Notes: generated from the letters alone by a model not told the origin. 64,000 bases of DNA from an uncultured Eisenbergiella sp. (GCA_947630215.1 CANRGX010000002.1:62001-126000); one strand, 5' to 3'; numbered from the stretch's first letter, positions 1 to 9,096 are shown. Numbers and translations: made by a program.

Positions 1-153
1 AGCATCATCTCCCTCAACACCCGCACCAATAAGCAGGGGATGGCGTCGATCTCCATTTCCTTTGAGATCATGAGCCGGGAGGAGCTGGCGGAAATTTCCT
101 CCAAGCTGTCCGGGATTCCCAGCATTGTGGATATCGAACGGACTACCGGGTGA
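1..153 (+). CDS. RelA/SpoT bifunctional (p)ppGpp synthetase/hydrolase, C-terminal fragment
   Basis: Only the last 50 codons lie in the window; the gene continues off the left edge. The residues fit the C-terminal ACT domain of long RelA/SpoT proteins: a short beta strand, a Gly turn, then SISFEIMSREELAEISSKL and the closing strand IPSIVDIERTTG. This domain senses stalled ribosomes or amino acids and regulates synthesis and hydrolysis of the alarmone (p)ppGpp. The neighbours support it, because relA followed by an MBL hydrolase, hemZ, hisS and aspS is a common clostridial gene order. Too little is visible to judge the catalytic domains. Confidence 0.72.
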   Translation, partial: SIISLNTRTNKQGMASISISFEIMSREELAEISSKLSGIPSIVDIERTTG

Positions 154-219
154 CAGATAAGATAAGACCGGAAAGGCAAAAGGGCCGCTGCAGACGGCGG
201 GGCCGGAATGGAGAGACAA

Positions 220-852
220 ATGGAAAACGTCAGGATAGGACGCATGACGCTGGGCGTCTGCGCCACCAACTGTTATTTTCTGTATCGGGAAGGCAGCCAG
301 AAGATTATTTTTATCGATCCGGCGGATCGGGGAGCGGATATTTATGCGGCGCTGACCGGGAAGGGCTTTCTCGTGGAGGCCATCCTGCTGACCCACGGGC
401 ACTTTGACCATATCTGGGGGGCGGCCAGGCTGCGCGAGCTGACCGGCGCGAAAATCTATGCGCTGGAGGCGGAGAAGGTGGTCTGCCAGGACGCCTACGT
501 GAACGTTTCCGCCCAGATGGGCAGAAAGGCCGTCATCGATCCGGACGAGTGGCTGACGGACGGACAAAAGCTGCAAGCGGCGGATCTTACTCTCCAGGTG
601 ATCGCCACGCCGGGGCACACCATCGGAAGCGCCTGTTATTATGTGCCGGAAGCCGGAATCCTGGTGGCGGGGGACACGCTGTTTGCGGGATCTGTGGGCA
701 GGACGGATTTTCCCACCGGAAGCATGAGCAAGCTGGTGCGTTCCATAAAAGAGAAGCTGTTTGTGCTGCCGGAGGATACCAGGGTTTACCCCGGACACGG
801 GGAATCTACCACAATCGGGGAGGAAATGCGGAATAATCCGTATTGTCAGTAG
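220..852 (+). CDS. MBL-fold metallo-hydrolase (glyoxalase II-like)
   Basis: Cytoplasmic metallo-beta-lactamase-fold hydrolase of 210 residues. The dinuclear zinc signature THGHFDH is present, followed by the downstream ligands TPGHT, AGDTLF and YPGHG that are usual for the glyoxalase II/YcbL group. The substrate is probably a thioester but cannot be read from sequence. I prefer the ATG at 220 because GGAGAGA lies just before it; an in-frame ATG at 208 has no good ribosome site. It follows the relA end by 66 bp and is 7 bp from hemZ, so the three genes are probably co-transcribed. Confidence 0.85.
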   Translation: MENVRIGRMTLGVCATNCYFLYREGSQKIIFIDPADRGADIYAALTGKGFLVEAILLTHGHFDHIWGAARLRELTGAKIYALEAEKVVCQDAYVNVSAQMGRKAVIDPDEWLTDGQKLQAADLTLQVIATPGHTIGSACYYVPEAGILVAGDTLFAGSVGRTDFPTGSMSKLVRSIKEKLFVLPEDTRVYPGHGESTTIGEEMRNNPYCQ

Positions 853-859
853 ACGACAG

Positions 860-2344
860 ATGATCATTGTCACATTGAACGAAGACAAGTATGCATATGA
901 CATTCATTCTCTGGTCAAGGCCTTTTATCCCCAGCAGGAGGTAAAGGTTTTTCTGGAGGGAACAAAAGAGCTGCGAAGCGGTGAAGGGCTTCCTGCTTTT
1001 TTTGTGCGCTTTGAACCGGCGGAAATCCGGGTGGGAGCGCGGACAGAGGAAACCGGGGAAACGCCGGCGGATACGGCGCGGCCTTTATGGGAGGGCAGGA
1101 CGGCCCTGCAGGATCCGCAGGATCGGGTCGCGGTGAAAAACGATCTGAAACGGCTTTTATACGCCATGCTCTGCGAACTGACCCACAAAGAGCTGCCCTG
1201 GGGGGCGCTGACCGGCATCCGCCCGGTGAAGATGGCCATGCAGCTTTTGGAGCAGGGACAGACGGAGGATCAGATCCGCCGTTTTATGCGGGAAGCCTAT
1301 CTGGTCAGTGAGAGGAAAGCGGCGCTGGCAACGGAGATCGCCCAGCGGGAGCGCCGGATTCTTTCGGACATTCACTATGAAAACGGATACAGTCTGTACG
1401 TGGGGATCCCCTTTTGCCCCACCACCTGTCTGTACTGTTCTTTCACTTCTTATCCCATCGGCGCCTGGAAAAAACGGGTTTCGGAATACCTGGACGCCAT
1501 GGAAAAAGAACTGGATTTCGTGCGGGAAGCCTTTTCCCATAAGATTTTAGACAGTGTCTATATCGGGGGCGGCACGCCCACCACGCTGGAGCCGGAGGAA
1601 CTGGACCGGCTGCTTTGCGCCATTGAGGAAAAACTGGATCTTTCCCATACGCTGGAATTTACGGTGGAAGCGGGAAGGGCGGACAGCATCACCGCAGAGA
1701 AACTGCGGGTGCTGAAAAAACACGGCGTCAGCCGGATTTCCGTCAATCCCCAGACCATGAACCAGGAAACGCTGCAGGTCATCGGCAGGCGGCACACGGT
1801 GGAACAGGTCAGGGAGGCGTTTTTGTTGGCACGCCGGGAAGGGTTTGACAACATCAACATGGATCTGATCCTGGGTCTGCCGGGGGAAGGAACAGAACAG
1901 GTGGCCAATACAATGGCGCAGATCCGTTTGCTGGGGCCGGACAATCTGACCGTCCATTCCCTGGCGGTCAAGCGGGCGTCGCGTCTGAGCCAGTGGATAT
2001 TGGAAAACGGGATCTCCGATCTGAACAACACCGACGCCACCATGGAACTGGCGGAGCAGACGGCGCGCGGCATGGGAATGGCCCCCTATTACCTTTACCG
2101 GCAGAAGAATATGTCCGGTAATTTTGAAAACGTGGGTTATGCGGCGCCGGGCAAGGCCGGTATTTACAATATCCTGATCATGGAGGAAAAAGAGGACATT
2201 GTGGCGCTGGGAGCCGGCGTGGTTTCCAAAAGGGTCTATCCGGACGGGCGCATCGAGCGGTGCGACAGTGTAAAGGAGATCGCCCAGTATCTGGAACGGC
2301 TGGACGAGATGATCGAAAGAAAGCGCGCGCTGTTTGGCGGCTGA
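860..2344 (+). CDS. hemZ: Coproporphyrinogen III oxidase-like radical SAM protein HemZ
   Basis: Radical SAM enzyme of 494 residues related to oxygen-independent coproporphyrinogen III dehydrogenase and HemW. The 4Fe-4S cluster motif CX3CX2C is at Cys186, Cys190 and Cys193 (GIPFCPTTCLYCSF), followed by the SAM-binding GGGTPTTL. A long N-terminal extension before the barrel, as here, distinguishes HemZ from HemN/HemW. No other heme genes are nearby, so the role may be heme handling rather than a complete pathway. The ATG at 860 is chosen because the sequence from MIIVTLNEDKYAYDI matches the family start; upstream in-frame codons overlap the MBL gene. Last gene of the relA-MBL-hemZ group. Confidence 0.87.
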   Translation: MIIVTLNEDKYAYDIHSLVKAFYPQQEVKVFLEGTKELRSGEGLPAFFVRFEPAEIRVGARTEETGETPADTARPLWEGRTALQDPQDRVAVKNDLKRLLYAMLCELTHKELPWGALTGIRPVKMAMQLLEQGQTEDQIRRFMREAYLVSERKAALATEIAQRERRILSDIHYENGYSLYVGIPFCPTTCLYCSFTSYPIGAWKKRVSEYLDAMEKELDFVREAFSHKILDSVYIGGGTPTTLEPEELDRLLCAIEEKLDLSHTLEFTVEAGRADSITAEKLRVLKKHGVSRISVNPQTMNQETLQVIGRRHTVEQVREAFLLARREGFDNINMDLILGLPGEGTEQVANTMAQIRLLGPDNLTVHSLAVKRASRLSQWILENGISDLNNTDATMELAEQTARGMGMAPYYLYRQKNMSGNFENVGYAAPGKAGIYNILIMEEKEDIVALGAGVVSKRVYPDGRIERCDSVKEIAQYLERLDEMIERKRALFGG

Positions 2345-2457
2345 TCACAGGCGGGAACGGATACAAAAGGCGGAGACAGAAAGCCATGCTGTTTTCGCTT
2401 TTTTTGTTTGGATTCCATAAATTCGCCGTAAAAAATGTAATTACGGAACATTTTTCG

Positions 2458-2486
2458 TTGTAATTTTTGTAAAAACACCCTATACT
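2458..2486 (+). promoter_or_regulatory. SigmaA-type promoter of the DUF4143 ATPase gene
   Basis: TTGTAA (2458-2463), a 17-bp spacer, then TATACT (2481-2486). It lies 28 bp before the gene. The preceding AT-rich sequence carries a short inverted repeat (AAAAATGT / ACATTTTT) that could be an operator. Confidence 0.7.
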
Positions 2487-2514
2487 ATAGAGGAATAAGA
2501 AGGGGGGAGTGGAT

Positions 2515-3816
2515 ATGTACCGAATTGCAATCGAAAAATTATGGAAATGGAAAGAAAGCAGCCGCCGCAAGCCATTGATTATTGAAGGCGCAAGACAGGT
2601 CGGGAAAACCTGGCTCATGAAAGAATTTGGAAAACAGGCGTATGCGGATACGATATATGTTAATTTTGATTCCAATTCCGGAATGGCCGGGCTTTTTAGT
2701 ACCGATTTGGATCCGGAGCGGTTGATCATGGGGTTGGAGCTTTATGCCGGCAGAAAGATCGATCCTGCCAATACGCTGCTTCTTTTTGATGAAGTGCAGG
2801 AGGTTCCCAGGGCGCTTGCTTCTCTGAAGTATTTCTGTGAGAATGCGCCGCAGTATCATATTATCTGTGCCGGTTCTTTACTCGGAATTGCGCTGCATGA
2901 AGGCACTTCCTTTCCGGTGGGGAAAGTGGATTTTTTGAAACTCTATCCGCTGTCCTTTCGGGAATTTCTGATGGCAACCGGCCGGGAGCGGTTTGCGGAT
3001 TTGCTTGAGAAGCAGGATTTTAAGCTGCTCACAGGCTTTAAGCAGATCTATATTGACGCTCTGAAATGCTATTATTTTGTTGGCGGAATGCCGGAAGTAG
3101 TGCAGTGTTTTGCAGAGAACAAAGATTTTAAGGAAGTGCGCGATATCCAGAAGCGTATTCTTGCCGCTTACGAACAGGATTTCTCCAAACACGCGCCCAA
3201 TGAGATGGTTCCCAAAATCCGTATGATTTGGAATAGCATTCCCTCTCAGCTTGCCAGGGAGAATAAAAAATTTCTGTATGGTCTTGTCCGGGAGGGCGGT
3301 CGCGCAAAGGAATACGAAACCGCGATTCTATGGCTCACAGACTGTGGACTTGTGCACAGGGTCAGCCGTGTCAATGCGGCGAGACTCCCTTTAAAGGCCT
3401 ATGAAGATTTAAAAGCCTTTAAGCTGTTCCTCCTTGACGTGGGGCTTCTTGGTTGTATGACAGGACTTCATCAGCGGACCCTGCTTGACGGCAATGCGCT
3501 TTTTTCGGAATATAAGGGCGCTCTCACAGAGCAATACGTCTGCCAGCAGTTGAAAACGATAGAGGATCTGGGAATTTACTATTATACCAATGACAGAGGT
3601 TCCTGTGAAGTTGATTTTGTAATCGATACGGGAGAACAGCTGGTTCCGGTGGAGGTAAAAGCGGAATTGAATTTGAAAGCAAAGAGTTTGAAGACCTATC
3701 GTGAAAAGTTCCTGCCGGGTCTTTCTGTCCGTACTTCAATGGCGGATTATAAAAGAGAGGACGGGCTGGTGAATCTGCCCTTGTACGCGGTGGAGCAGAT
3801 CGGTAAAATAGAATAA
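2515..3816 (+). CDS. AAA+ ATPase with C-terminal DUF4143 domain
   Basis: Stand-alone ATPase of 433 residues. Walker A is near residue 25 (GARQVGKTW) and Walker B near residue 92 (LLLFDEVQE). A sensor-like segment IICAGSLLGIAL follows, and the DUF4143 half ends in the PD-(D/E)XK-like pattern EVDFVIDTGEQLVPVEVKAE. Proteins of this AAA_14/DUF4143 group are widespread accessory genes, often in variable regions; their biochemical role is unsettled. The ATG at 2515 has an unusually strong ribosome site, AGGGGGGAG at 2501-2509. Third positions are visibly richer in A and T than in hemZ and hisS on either side, and the gene has its own promoter, which suggests horizontal acquisition. Confidence 0.85.
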   Translation: MYRIAIEKLWKWKESSRRKPLIIEGARQVGKTWLMKEFGKQAYADTIYVNFDSNSGMAGLFSTDLDPERLIMGLELYAGRKIDPANTLLLFDEVQEVPRALASLKYFCENAPQYHIICAGSLLGIALHEGTSFPVGKVDFLKLYPLSFREFLMATGRERFADLLEKQDFKLLTGFKQIYIDALKCYYFVGGMPEVVQCFAENKDFKEVRDIQKRILAAYEQDFSKHAPNEMVPKIRMIWNSIPSQLARENKKFLYGLVREGGRAKEYETAILWLTDCGLVHRVSRVNAARLPLKAYEDLKAFKLFLLDVGLLGCMTGLHQRTLLDGNALFSEYKGALTEQYVCQQLKTIEDLGIYYYTNDRGSCEVDFVIDTGEQLVPVEVKAELNLKAKSLKTYREKFLPGLSVRTSMADYKREDGLVNLPLYAVEQIGKIE

Positions 3817-3849
3817 AGGCCGGAAAGGATAACCGGCGGAAACTTCCTG

Positions 3850-3878
3850 TTGAAAAAAGAAAGGAATCATTGTAAAAT
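3850..3878 (+). promoter_or_regulatory. SigmaA-type promoter of hisS-aspS
   Basis: TTGAAA (3850-3855), 17-bp spacer, TAAAAT (3873-3878), 55 bp upstream of hisS. I see no T-box in the short leader, so histidine-responsive antitermination is not indicated. Confidence 0.65.
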
Positions 3879-3933
3879 TGTAACAGTTTTCGGAAGAAAA
3901 GAAAATTGTGCGCTTGGAATAAAGGAGAGAAAC

Positions 3934-5193
3934 ATGGCACTGAGCAAAAAGCCGGTCACGGGCATGAAGGATATTCTGCCCGCAGAAATGCAGATCCGGG
4001 ATTACTGCATCGGCGTGATCAAGGAAACCTATGGGAAATTTGGATTTACCTCCATTGAGACGCCCTGTGTGGAGAATCTGGCCAATCTGACCAATAAACA
4101 GGGTGGAGAAAACGAAAAGCTGATCTTTAAGATCTTAAAGAGAGGGGAAAAGCTGAATCTGGAAACGGCCAGGGAGGAAGCGGATCTGGCGGACGGTGGT
4201 CTGCGCTACGATCTGACCGTGCCGCTGGTGCGTTTTTACGCCAACCATGCCAACGAGCTCCCGGTTCCCTTTAAGGCGCTGCAGATCGGGAACGTATGGC
4301 GGGCCGACCGGCCCCAGAAAGGGCGTTACCGGCAGTTTATGCAGTGCGATATCGACATTCTGGGAGAACCCTCCAATCTGGCCGAAATCGAACTGATTCT
4401 GGCCACCACCACGACGCTGGGGCGGCTGGGCTTTCGGGGTTTTCAGATCCGGATCAACGAGCGGCGCATTTTAAAGGCCATGGCGGCCTACAGCGGTTTT
4501 CCGGAGGATTCCCACGACGCCGTGTTCGTGATTTTAGACAAGATGGATAAGATCGGGCCGGAGGGCGTGGCGGCCGAACTTTTGGAAAACGGGTTTGCCG
4601 GGGACAGCGTGGAAAAATATATGGCGCTGTTTTCGGAACTTTTGCAGAAGACGGATGCGCTTTCCTGGCTGGTCGATAAGCTGCAGGGCTTTCTGGATCC
4701 GCAGATCGGACGGGATCTGCAGGAGATTGTGGAGAGTGTCCGGGCCACGAAGGCGTCCGAGTTTGAGATTGTTTTCGACCCCACGCTGGTACGCGGGATG
4801 TCCTATTACACCGGCACCATTTTTGAGATTGCGATGCCGCAGCTGGGCATCAGCTGTGGCGGAGGCGGCCGCTACGATAAGATGGTGGGCAAGTTTACGG
4901 GAAACGATGTGCCGGCCTGCGGGTTTTCCATTGGGTTTGAGCGCATTATCCTGATTTTGCTGGAGAGCGGGTTCACCGTTCCGGGCCAGCCCGAAAAGAC
5001 GGCCTACCTGATCGAAAAGGGCGTGTCCGGGCAGGCGCTCTGCGAGGTGATCGCAGAGGCCCAGAAAGCCCGTCTGGAGGGCAGACAGGTACTGGTGGCG
5101 CGCATGAACAAAAACAAAAAGTTCCAGAAGGAACAGCTGGCCAAAGAAGGCTATGAGGAATTTGTGGAATTTTATAAAGAACCTCTGAGGTAG
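3934..5193 (+). CDS. hisS: Histidine--tRNA ligase
   Basis: Class II aminoacyl-tRNA synthetase that charges tRNA-His; 419 residues, the usual bacterial length. Motif 2 is visible as VWRADRPQKGRYRQFMQCD. The histidine-specific signatures follow: LVRGMSYYTGTIFEI (HisA) and GGGGRYDKM (HisB). The C-terminal anticodon-binding domain covers roughly the last 90 residues. The ATG at 3934 has AAGGAGAG at correct spacing; the reading frame is open further upstream but that stretch overlaps the promoter. It is followed by aspS after 60 bp, the common clostridial hisS-aspS pair. Confidence 0.96.
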   Translation: MALSKKPVTGMKDILPAEMQIRDYCIGVIKETYGKFGFTSIETPCVENLANLTNKQGGENEKLIFKILKRGEKLNLETAREEADLADGGLRYDLTVPLVRFYANHANELPVPFKALQIGNVWRADRPQKGRYRQFMQCDIDILGEPSNLAEIELILATTTTLGRLGFRGFQIRINERRILKAMAAYSGFPEDSHDAVFVILDKMDKIGPEGVAAELLENGFAGDSVEKYMALFSELLQKTDALSWLVDKLQGFLDPQIGRDLQEIVESVRATKASEFEIVFDPTLVRGMSYYTGTIFEIAMPQLGISCGGGGRYDKMVGKFTGNDVPACGFSIGFERIILILLESGFTVPGQPEKTAYLIEKGVSGQALCEVIAEAQKARLEGRQVLVARMNKNKKFQKEQLAKEGYEEFVEFYKEPLR

Positions 5194-5253
5194 GAGAGGA
5201 AACAAAGGAGCGCTGCGGGCTTTTGCCTGGGATGGCGTAGAAAAGAGGAGAAA

Positions 5254-7053
5254 ATGGCTGAGACAATGAAAGGGCTGAAGCGGACCTGCCGGTGCGGCGA
5301 GCTGTCCGAAGTCAATGTGGGGCAGACGGTCACTGTCATGGGCTGGGTTGCCAGACAGAGAAATAAGGGAGGTATTATTTTCGTAGATCTGCGCGACAGG
5401 GCCGGGATTTTACAGATCATTTTTGAAGAAGCGGACTGTGGCAGTGAAAACTTTGCCAAAGCGGAGCGGCTGCGCAGCGAGTTTGTGATCGCGGTGGTGG
5501 GCCGTGTGGAGCTTCGCTCCGGCGCGTCCAATGAAAATCTGGCGACGGGCCGGATTGAGGTGCGCGCGCAGCAGGTGCGCGTGCTTTCCGAAGCGCTGAC
5601 GCCGCCGTTTCCCATTGAGGCAAATTCCAAGACAAAAGAGGAGATTCGCTTAAAATACCGCTATCTGGATTTGAGAAGACCCGATTTGCAGGAGAAGATC
5701 ATACTGCGCAGCAAAATCTGCGCGGCGGTGCGACGTTTTATGACGGACGAAGGATTTTTGGAGATCGAGACGCCGATTCTGTGCAAGTCCACGCCTGAGG
5801 GAGCGCGGGACTATCTGGTGCCCAGCCGCGTGCATCCCGGCAGCTTTTACGCGCTGCCCCAGTCGCCGCAGCTGTTCAAACAGCTGCTGATGTGTTCCGG
5901 GTATGATCGCTATTTCCAGATTGCCAAATGCTTCCGGGATGAGGATCTGCGGGCGAACCGGCAGCCGGAGTTTACGCAGATCGACATGGAGCTTTCCTTT
6001 GTGGATGTGGACGATGTGATCGAGGTGAACGAGCGTCTGCTCCAGTATCTCTGCCGGGAGGCCATCGGCCTGGAGGTGACGGTGCCCTTCCCGCGGATGA
6101 AATGGATCGACGCCATGAACCGTTACGGTTCCGATAAGCCGGATACCCGGTTTGGCATGGAACTGGTGGACGTTTCCGAAACCGTGAAGGACTGCGGCTT
6201 CTCCGTGTTCACGGGCGCGCTGGCGGCGGGCGGTTCCGTCCGCGGCATCAATGCCAAAGGACAGGCGGGTATGCCCAGAAAGAAGATCGACGCCCTGGTG
6301 GATTTCGCCAAGGGATACGGAGCCAGGGGGCTGGCTTATCTGGCAATACAGGAAGACGGCAGTTACAAATCCTCCTTTGCCAAATTCCTGACGCAGGAGC
6401 AGCTGACCGCGCTGGTGGCCGCCATGGACGGACAGCCGGGAGATCTGCTGTTGTTTGCCGCAGATAAGACCGCTATTGTCTGGAGCGTGCTGGGCGCGCT
6501 GCGCTTAGAGCTGGGCGAGCAGATGGGTCTGATCGACCACAGTCTGTTCCATTTCCTCTGGGTGGTGGAGTTCCCGCAGTTTGAATATTCGGAGGAAGAA
6601 GGCCGCTATGTGGCCATGCACCATCCCTTTACCATGCCCATGGATGAGGATCTGGATCGGCTGGAAAGCGATCCGGGCAGCGTGCGGGCAAAGGCCTATG
6701 ACATTGTTTTAAACGGCGTGGAAATCGGGGGCGGCAGCGTCCGTATTTTCCAGGACGACGTGCAGGAGCGGATGTTTGCGGCGCTGGGCTTTACCAAGGA
6801 GAGGGCCCACGAGCAGTTCGGCTTTTTGCTGGACGCTTTCAAGTACGGCGTGCCCCCTCACGCGGGACTGGCCTACGGCCTGGATCGGCTGTGCATGGAG
6901 CTGACCGGTGCAGAGAGCATCCGCGACGTCATCGCTTTCCCCAAGGTCAAGGACGCGTCCTGCCTGATGACAGAATGTCCGAACACGGTGGAAGAAAAGC
7001 AGCTGGATGAGCTGGGCATCGGACTGAAGGTGCCGGAGGAGACAACGATTTAA
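5254..7053 (+). CDS. aspS: Aspartate--tRNA ligase
   Basis: Bacterial-type aspartyl-tRNA synthetase of 599 residues. An N-terminal OB-fold anticodon domain begins at VTVMGWVARQRNKGG. The class II core has the flipping loop QSPQLFKQLLM, motif 2 FRDEDLRANRQPEFTQIDME and motif 3 GLAYGLDRLCMEL. The bacterial GAD insertion lies between motifs 2 and 3, around residues 290-420. Whether it discriminates against tRNA-Asn cannot be told from sequence alone. AGAGGAG precedes the ATG. Downstream of hisS and probably in the same transcript. Confidence 0.96.
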   Translation: MAETMKGLKRTCRCGELSEVNVGQTVTVMGWVARQRNKGGIIFVDLRDRAGILQIIFEEADCGSENFAKAERLRSEFVIAVVGRVELRSGASNENLATGRIEVRAQQVRVLSEALTPPFPIEANSKTKEEIRLKYRYLDLRRPDLQEKIILRSKICAAVRRFMTDEGFLEIETPILCKSTPEGARDYLVPSRVHPGSFYALPQSPQLFKQLLMCSGYDRYFQIAKCFRDEDLRANRQPEFTQIDMELSFVDVDDVIEVNERLLQYLCREAIGLEVTVPFPRMKWIDAMNRYGSDKPDTRFGMELVDVSETVKDCGFSVFTGALAAGGSVRGINAKGQAGMPRKKIDALVDFAKGYGARGLAYLAIQEDGSYKSSFAKFLTQEQLTALVAAMDGQPGDLLLFAADKTAIVWSVLGALRLELGEQMGLIDHSLFHFLWVVEFPQFEYSEEEGRYVAMHHPFTMPMDEDLDRLESDPGSVRAKAYDIVLNGVEIGGGSVRIFQDDVQERMFAALGFTKERAHEQFGFLLDAFKYGVPPHAGLAYGLDRLCMELTGAESIRDVIAFPKVKDASCLMTECPNTVEEKQLDELGIGLKVPEETTI

Positions 7054-7130
7054 GAAAAATTTACGTTTTGTTTAAAATCTAAAACCGTTTCCTGTGATAA
7101 AATGTGTTCAGCCCGCCGGTAGGAGCTGAT

Positions 7131-7181
7131 GGGCAGCCGCCGGTGGGCAGCAGCCGATGGGCAGCAGCCGATGGGCGGCAG
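7131..7181 (+). repeat. 14-bp tandem repeat, about 3.6 copies
   Basis: Consecutive units are GGGCAGCCGCCGGT (7131), GGGCAGCAGCCGAT (7145), GGGCAGCAGCCGAT (7159) and a partial GGGCGGCAG (7173). The array lies in the leader just upstream of the chosen amidase start and runs into the only alternative in-frame ATG (7157). The unit is not a multiple of three, so copy-number change would shift the frame of any longer translation product. Confidence 0.9.
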
Positions 7182-7210
7182 AACAAAAGATTGCGGGGGA
7201 CGGTTTTTTG

Positions 7211-8029
7211 ATGCGTACACAGGAGAAGGACAGGCCGGAAAAGCCATACGGGGAGCGCCCGGGAGCGCAAAGACAGAGGGGGATGTCCCGGCAGGAGCAG
7301 GAGCAGATGCGCCGCCGGCATTATCTGCGGCAGAAGCGCCGCCGGCGACAGGTGATGGCTGCCTGGCTGATTCTGGGCGGCGGCCTGCTTGTTTTGCTTC
7401 TTTTGGTGGGCCTTGGCGTCTGGGCGTTTCAGGCTTTGCGCAGTAACAGGACGGCCGAGGAAGGGGCGGAGGCCGTGATGCAGCAGGAGCAGGAGGAATC
7501 TCTGCCGGAGAACCTGTCGGAAAAGCCCCCGATCCTGGAGGATTTTCTGACGCCAAACGAATATTCCCGGCCCGGGGAGCCGCTTACTGAGGTGACGGAG
7601 CTGTTTGTCCACTATACGGCCAACGCCGGGACCACCGCCGAGCAGAACCGCAATTATTTTGAAAATCTGGGCGTGACGGGGGAAACCTCCGCGTCCTCTC
7701 ATTTTATCATCGGCTACGAAGGGGAGATCATCCAGTGTCTGCCTCTGGACGAAATCGGCTATGCGGTCAAACAGCACAATTATAACTCGATTTCTATCGA
7801 GTGCTGTTATCTGGACGAGGACGGGGAATTTACGCAGGAGACGTACGAGTCCCTGGTTTCCCTGCTGGCCTGGCTCATGAAGGAATACCATCTGGGAACC
7901 GACGCCATTTTGCGCCATTATGACTGCGGCGGCAAGCTCTGTCCGCTCTATTACGTCGATCACGAGGACGCCTGGGAAAAGCTGAAGGAGGATGTGGCAG
8001 AATATATTGCGGCGGCATCGGCTTTGTGA
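7211..8029 (+). CDS. Membrane-anchored N-acetylmuramoyl-L-alanine amidase (Amidase_2/PGRP)
   Basis: Type II membrane protein of 272 residues. A very basic N-terminal cytoplasmic tail (residues 1-48, many Arg/Lys/Gln) is followed by one transmembrane helix at about 49-75. An acidic linker follows, then an extracellular amidase domain. Zinc-ligand candidates are the His in LFVHYTANAG and the His and Cys of HYDCGGKLCPLYY; substrate-groove residues appear in SSHFIIGYEGEIIQC. The enzyme would cleave the amide between MurNAc and L-Ala in peptidoglycan. The ATG at 7211 has GGGGGA about 10 bp upstream. An in-frame ATG at 7157 would begin inside the tandem repeat and is less likely. The next gene, ddh, makes a peptidoglycan precursor. 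Confidence 0.86.
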   Translation: MRTQEKDRPEKPYGERPGAQRQRGMSRQEQEQMRRRHYLRQKRRRRQVMAAWLILGGGLLVLLLLVGLGVWAFQALRSNRTAEEGAEAVMQQEQEESLPENLSEKPPILEDFLTPNEYSRPGEPLTEVTELFVHYTANAGTTAEQNRNYFENLGVTGETSASSHFIIGYEGEIIQCLPLDEIGYAVKQHNYNSISIECCYLDEDGEFTQETYESLVSLLAWLMKEYHLGTDAILRHYDCGGKLCPLYYVDHEDAWEKLKEDVAEYIAAASAL

Positions 8030-8035
8030 TACAAT
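8007..8035 (+). promoter_or_regulatory. Promoter of ddh, overlapping the amidase stop codon
   Basis: TTGCGG (8007-8012), 17-bp spacer, TACAAT (8030-8035), with an extended -10 TG at 8027-8028. The element spans the last codons and the stop of the amidase gene, so ddh can be transcribed independently. Confidence 0.65.
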
Positions 8036-8080
8036 ACGGGGGATCTCAAAACTTTATTGCAGTAAAGGAGAAAAGGGACA

Positions 8081-9064
8081 ATGGGAATCAGAATTGGGAT
8101 TTTAGGATATGGAAATCTGGGGCGCGGGGTAGAGGCCGCCATCGCGCAGAATCCGGATTTGGAACTTGCGGCAGTATTCACCCGCCGCGGCCCCGGGCAG
8201 GTGCGGATCAAAACAGAGAACGTTCCGGTGCTGCCGTCCGGGGATCTTTTACATATGCAGGATCAGATCGATGTGCTGATCCTTTGCGGCGGCAGCGCTA
8301 CGGATCTGCCGGAACAGACGCCGTATTATGCGTCCCTGTATCATGTGGTGGACAGCTTTGACACGCACGCCAATATTCCGGCGCACTTTGACGCGGTGGA
8401 TCGGGCGGCGAGGGAGGCCAAAAAGACGGCGCTCATTTCCTGCGGCTGGGATCCGGGCCTGTTTTCCTTGAACCGGCTGTATGCCAACTGCATTCTGCCG
8501 CAGGGAAAAGATTATACCTTCTGGGGCAGGGGCGTTTCCCAGGGACATTCCGATGCGGTGCGCCGCATCAAAGGCGTGAAGGACTGCAGGCAGTATACCG
8601 TTCCGGTACCGGAGGCGCAGGAGGCGGTCAGAAGCGGGAGCAATCCGGAACTGACCACCCGGCAGAAGCATACCAGGGAGTGTTTTGTGGTGGCGGAAGA
8701 AGGGGCGGATTTGGCGCAGATTGAAAGACAGATCGTGACTATGCCCAACTATTTTTCGGATTATGATACCACGGTGCATTTTATTTCGCAGGAGGAACTG
8801 GATCGGGATCATGCCGGACTGCCGCACGGCGGCAGCGTGATCCGCACAGGCGCTACGGGGGACGGCGCACATCAGCATGTGATCGAGTACAGCCTGAAGC
8901 TGGATTCCAACCCGGAGTTTACCGGATCCGTACTGGCGGCCTATGCGAGGGCGGTGTACCGGCTTGGCCGGGAGGGGAGCTTCGGCTGTAAGACGGTATT
9001 TGATATTGCGCCGGCCTATCTGAGCGCAGAGAGCGCAGAAGAACTGCGGGCGCATCTGCTGTAG
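8081..9064 (+). CDS. ddh: meso-Diaminopimelate D-dehydrogenase
   Basis: NADPH-dependent enzyme that reductively aminates L-2-amino-6-oxopimelate (tetrahydrodipicolinate) to meso-DAP, a one-step shortcut to the peptidoglycan cross-linking residue and to lysine. The N-terminal Rossmann motif is GILGYGNLGRG (residues 6-16). Family segments VDSFDTHANIP, SCGWDPGLFSLNR and GRGVSQGHSDAVRRI are all present. Length 327 matches the family. AAAGGAG precedes the ATG. Presence of Ddh indicates a DAP-type cell wall. Confidence 0.95.
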   Translation: MGIRIGILGYGNLGRGVEAAIAQNPDLELAAVFTRRGPGQVRIKTENVPVLPSGDLLHMQDQIDVLILCGGSATDLPEQTPYYASLYHVVDSFDTHANIPAHFDAVDRAAREAKKTALISCGWDPGLFSLNRLYANCILPQGKDYTFWGRGVSQGHSDAVRRIKGVKDCRQYTVPVPEAQEAVRSGSNPELTTRQKHTRECFVVAEEGADLAQIERQIVTMPNYFSDYDTTVHFISQEELDRDHAGLPHGGSVIRTGATGDGAHQHVIEYSLKLDSNPEFTGSVLAAYARAVYRLGREGSFGCKTVFDIAPAYLSAESAEELRAHLL

Positions 9065-9096
9065 GCAGGCGAAAGAAGGTCGTAGACTGACCGAAC

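Noticed and set aside
3817..3933. Search for a T-box before hisS
   Set aside because: The gap is too short and lacks the GGTGGxACC core; only a plain promoter is seen.
7131..7181. Repeat array considered as CRISPR
   Set aside because: Units are 14 bp and contiguous with no spacers; there are no cas genes. The same applies to the 17-bp array at 33926.
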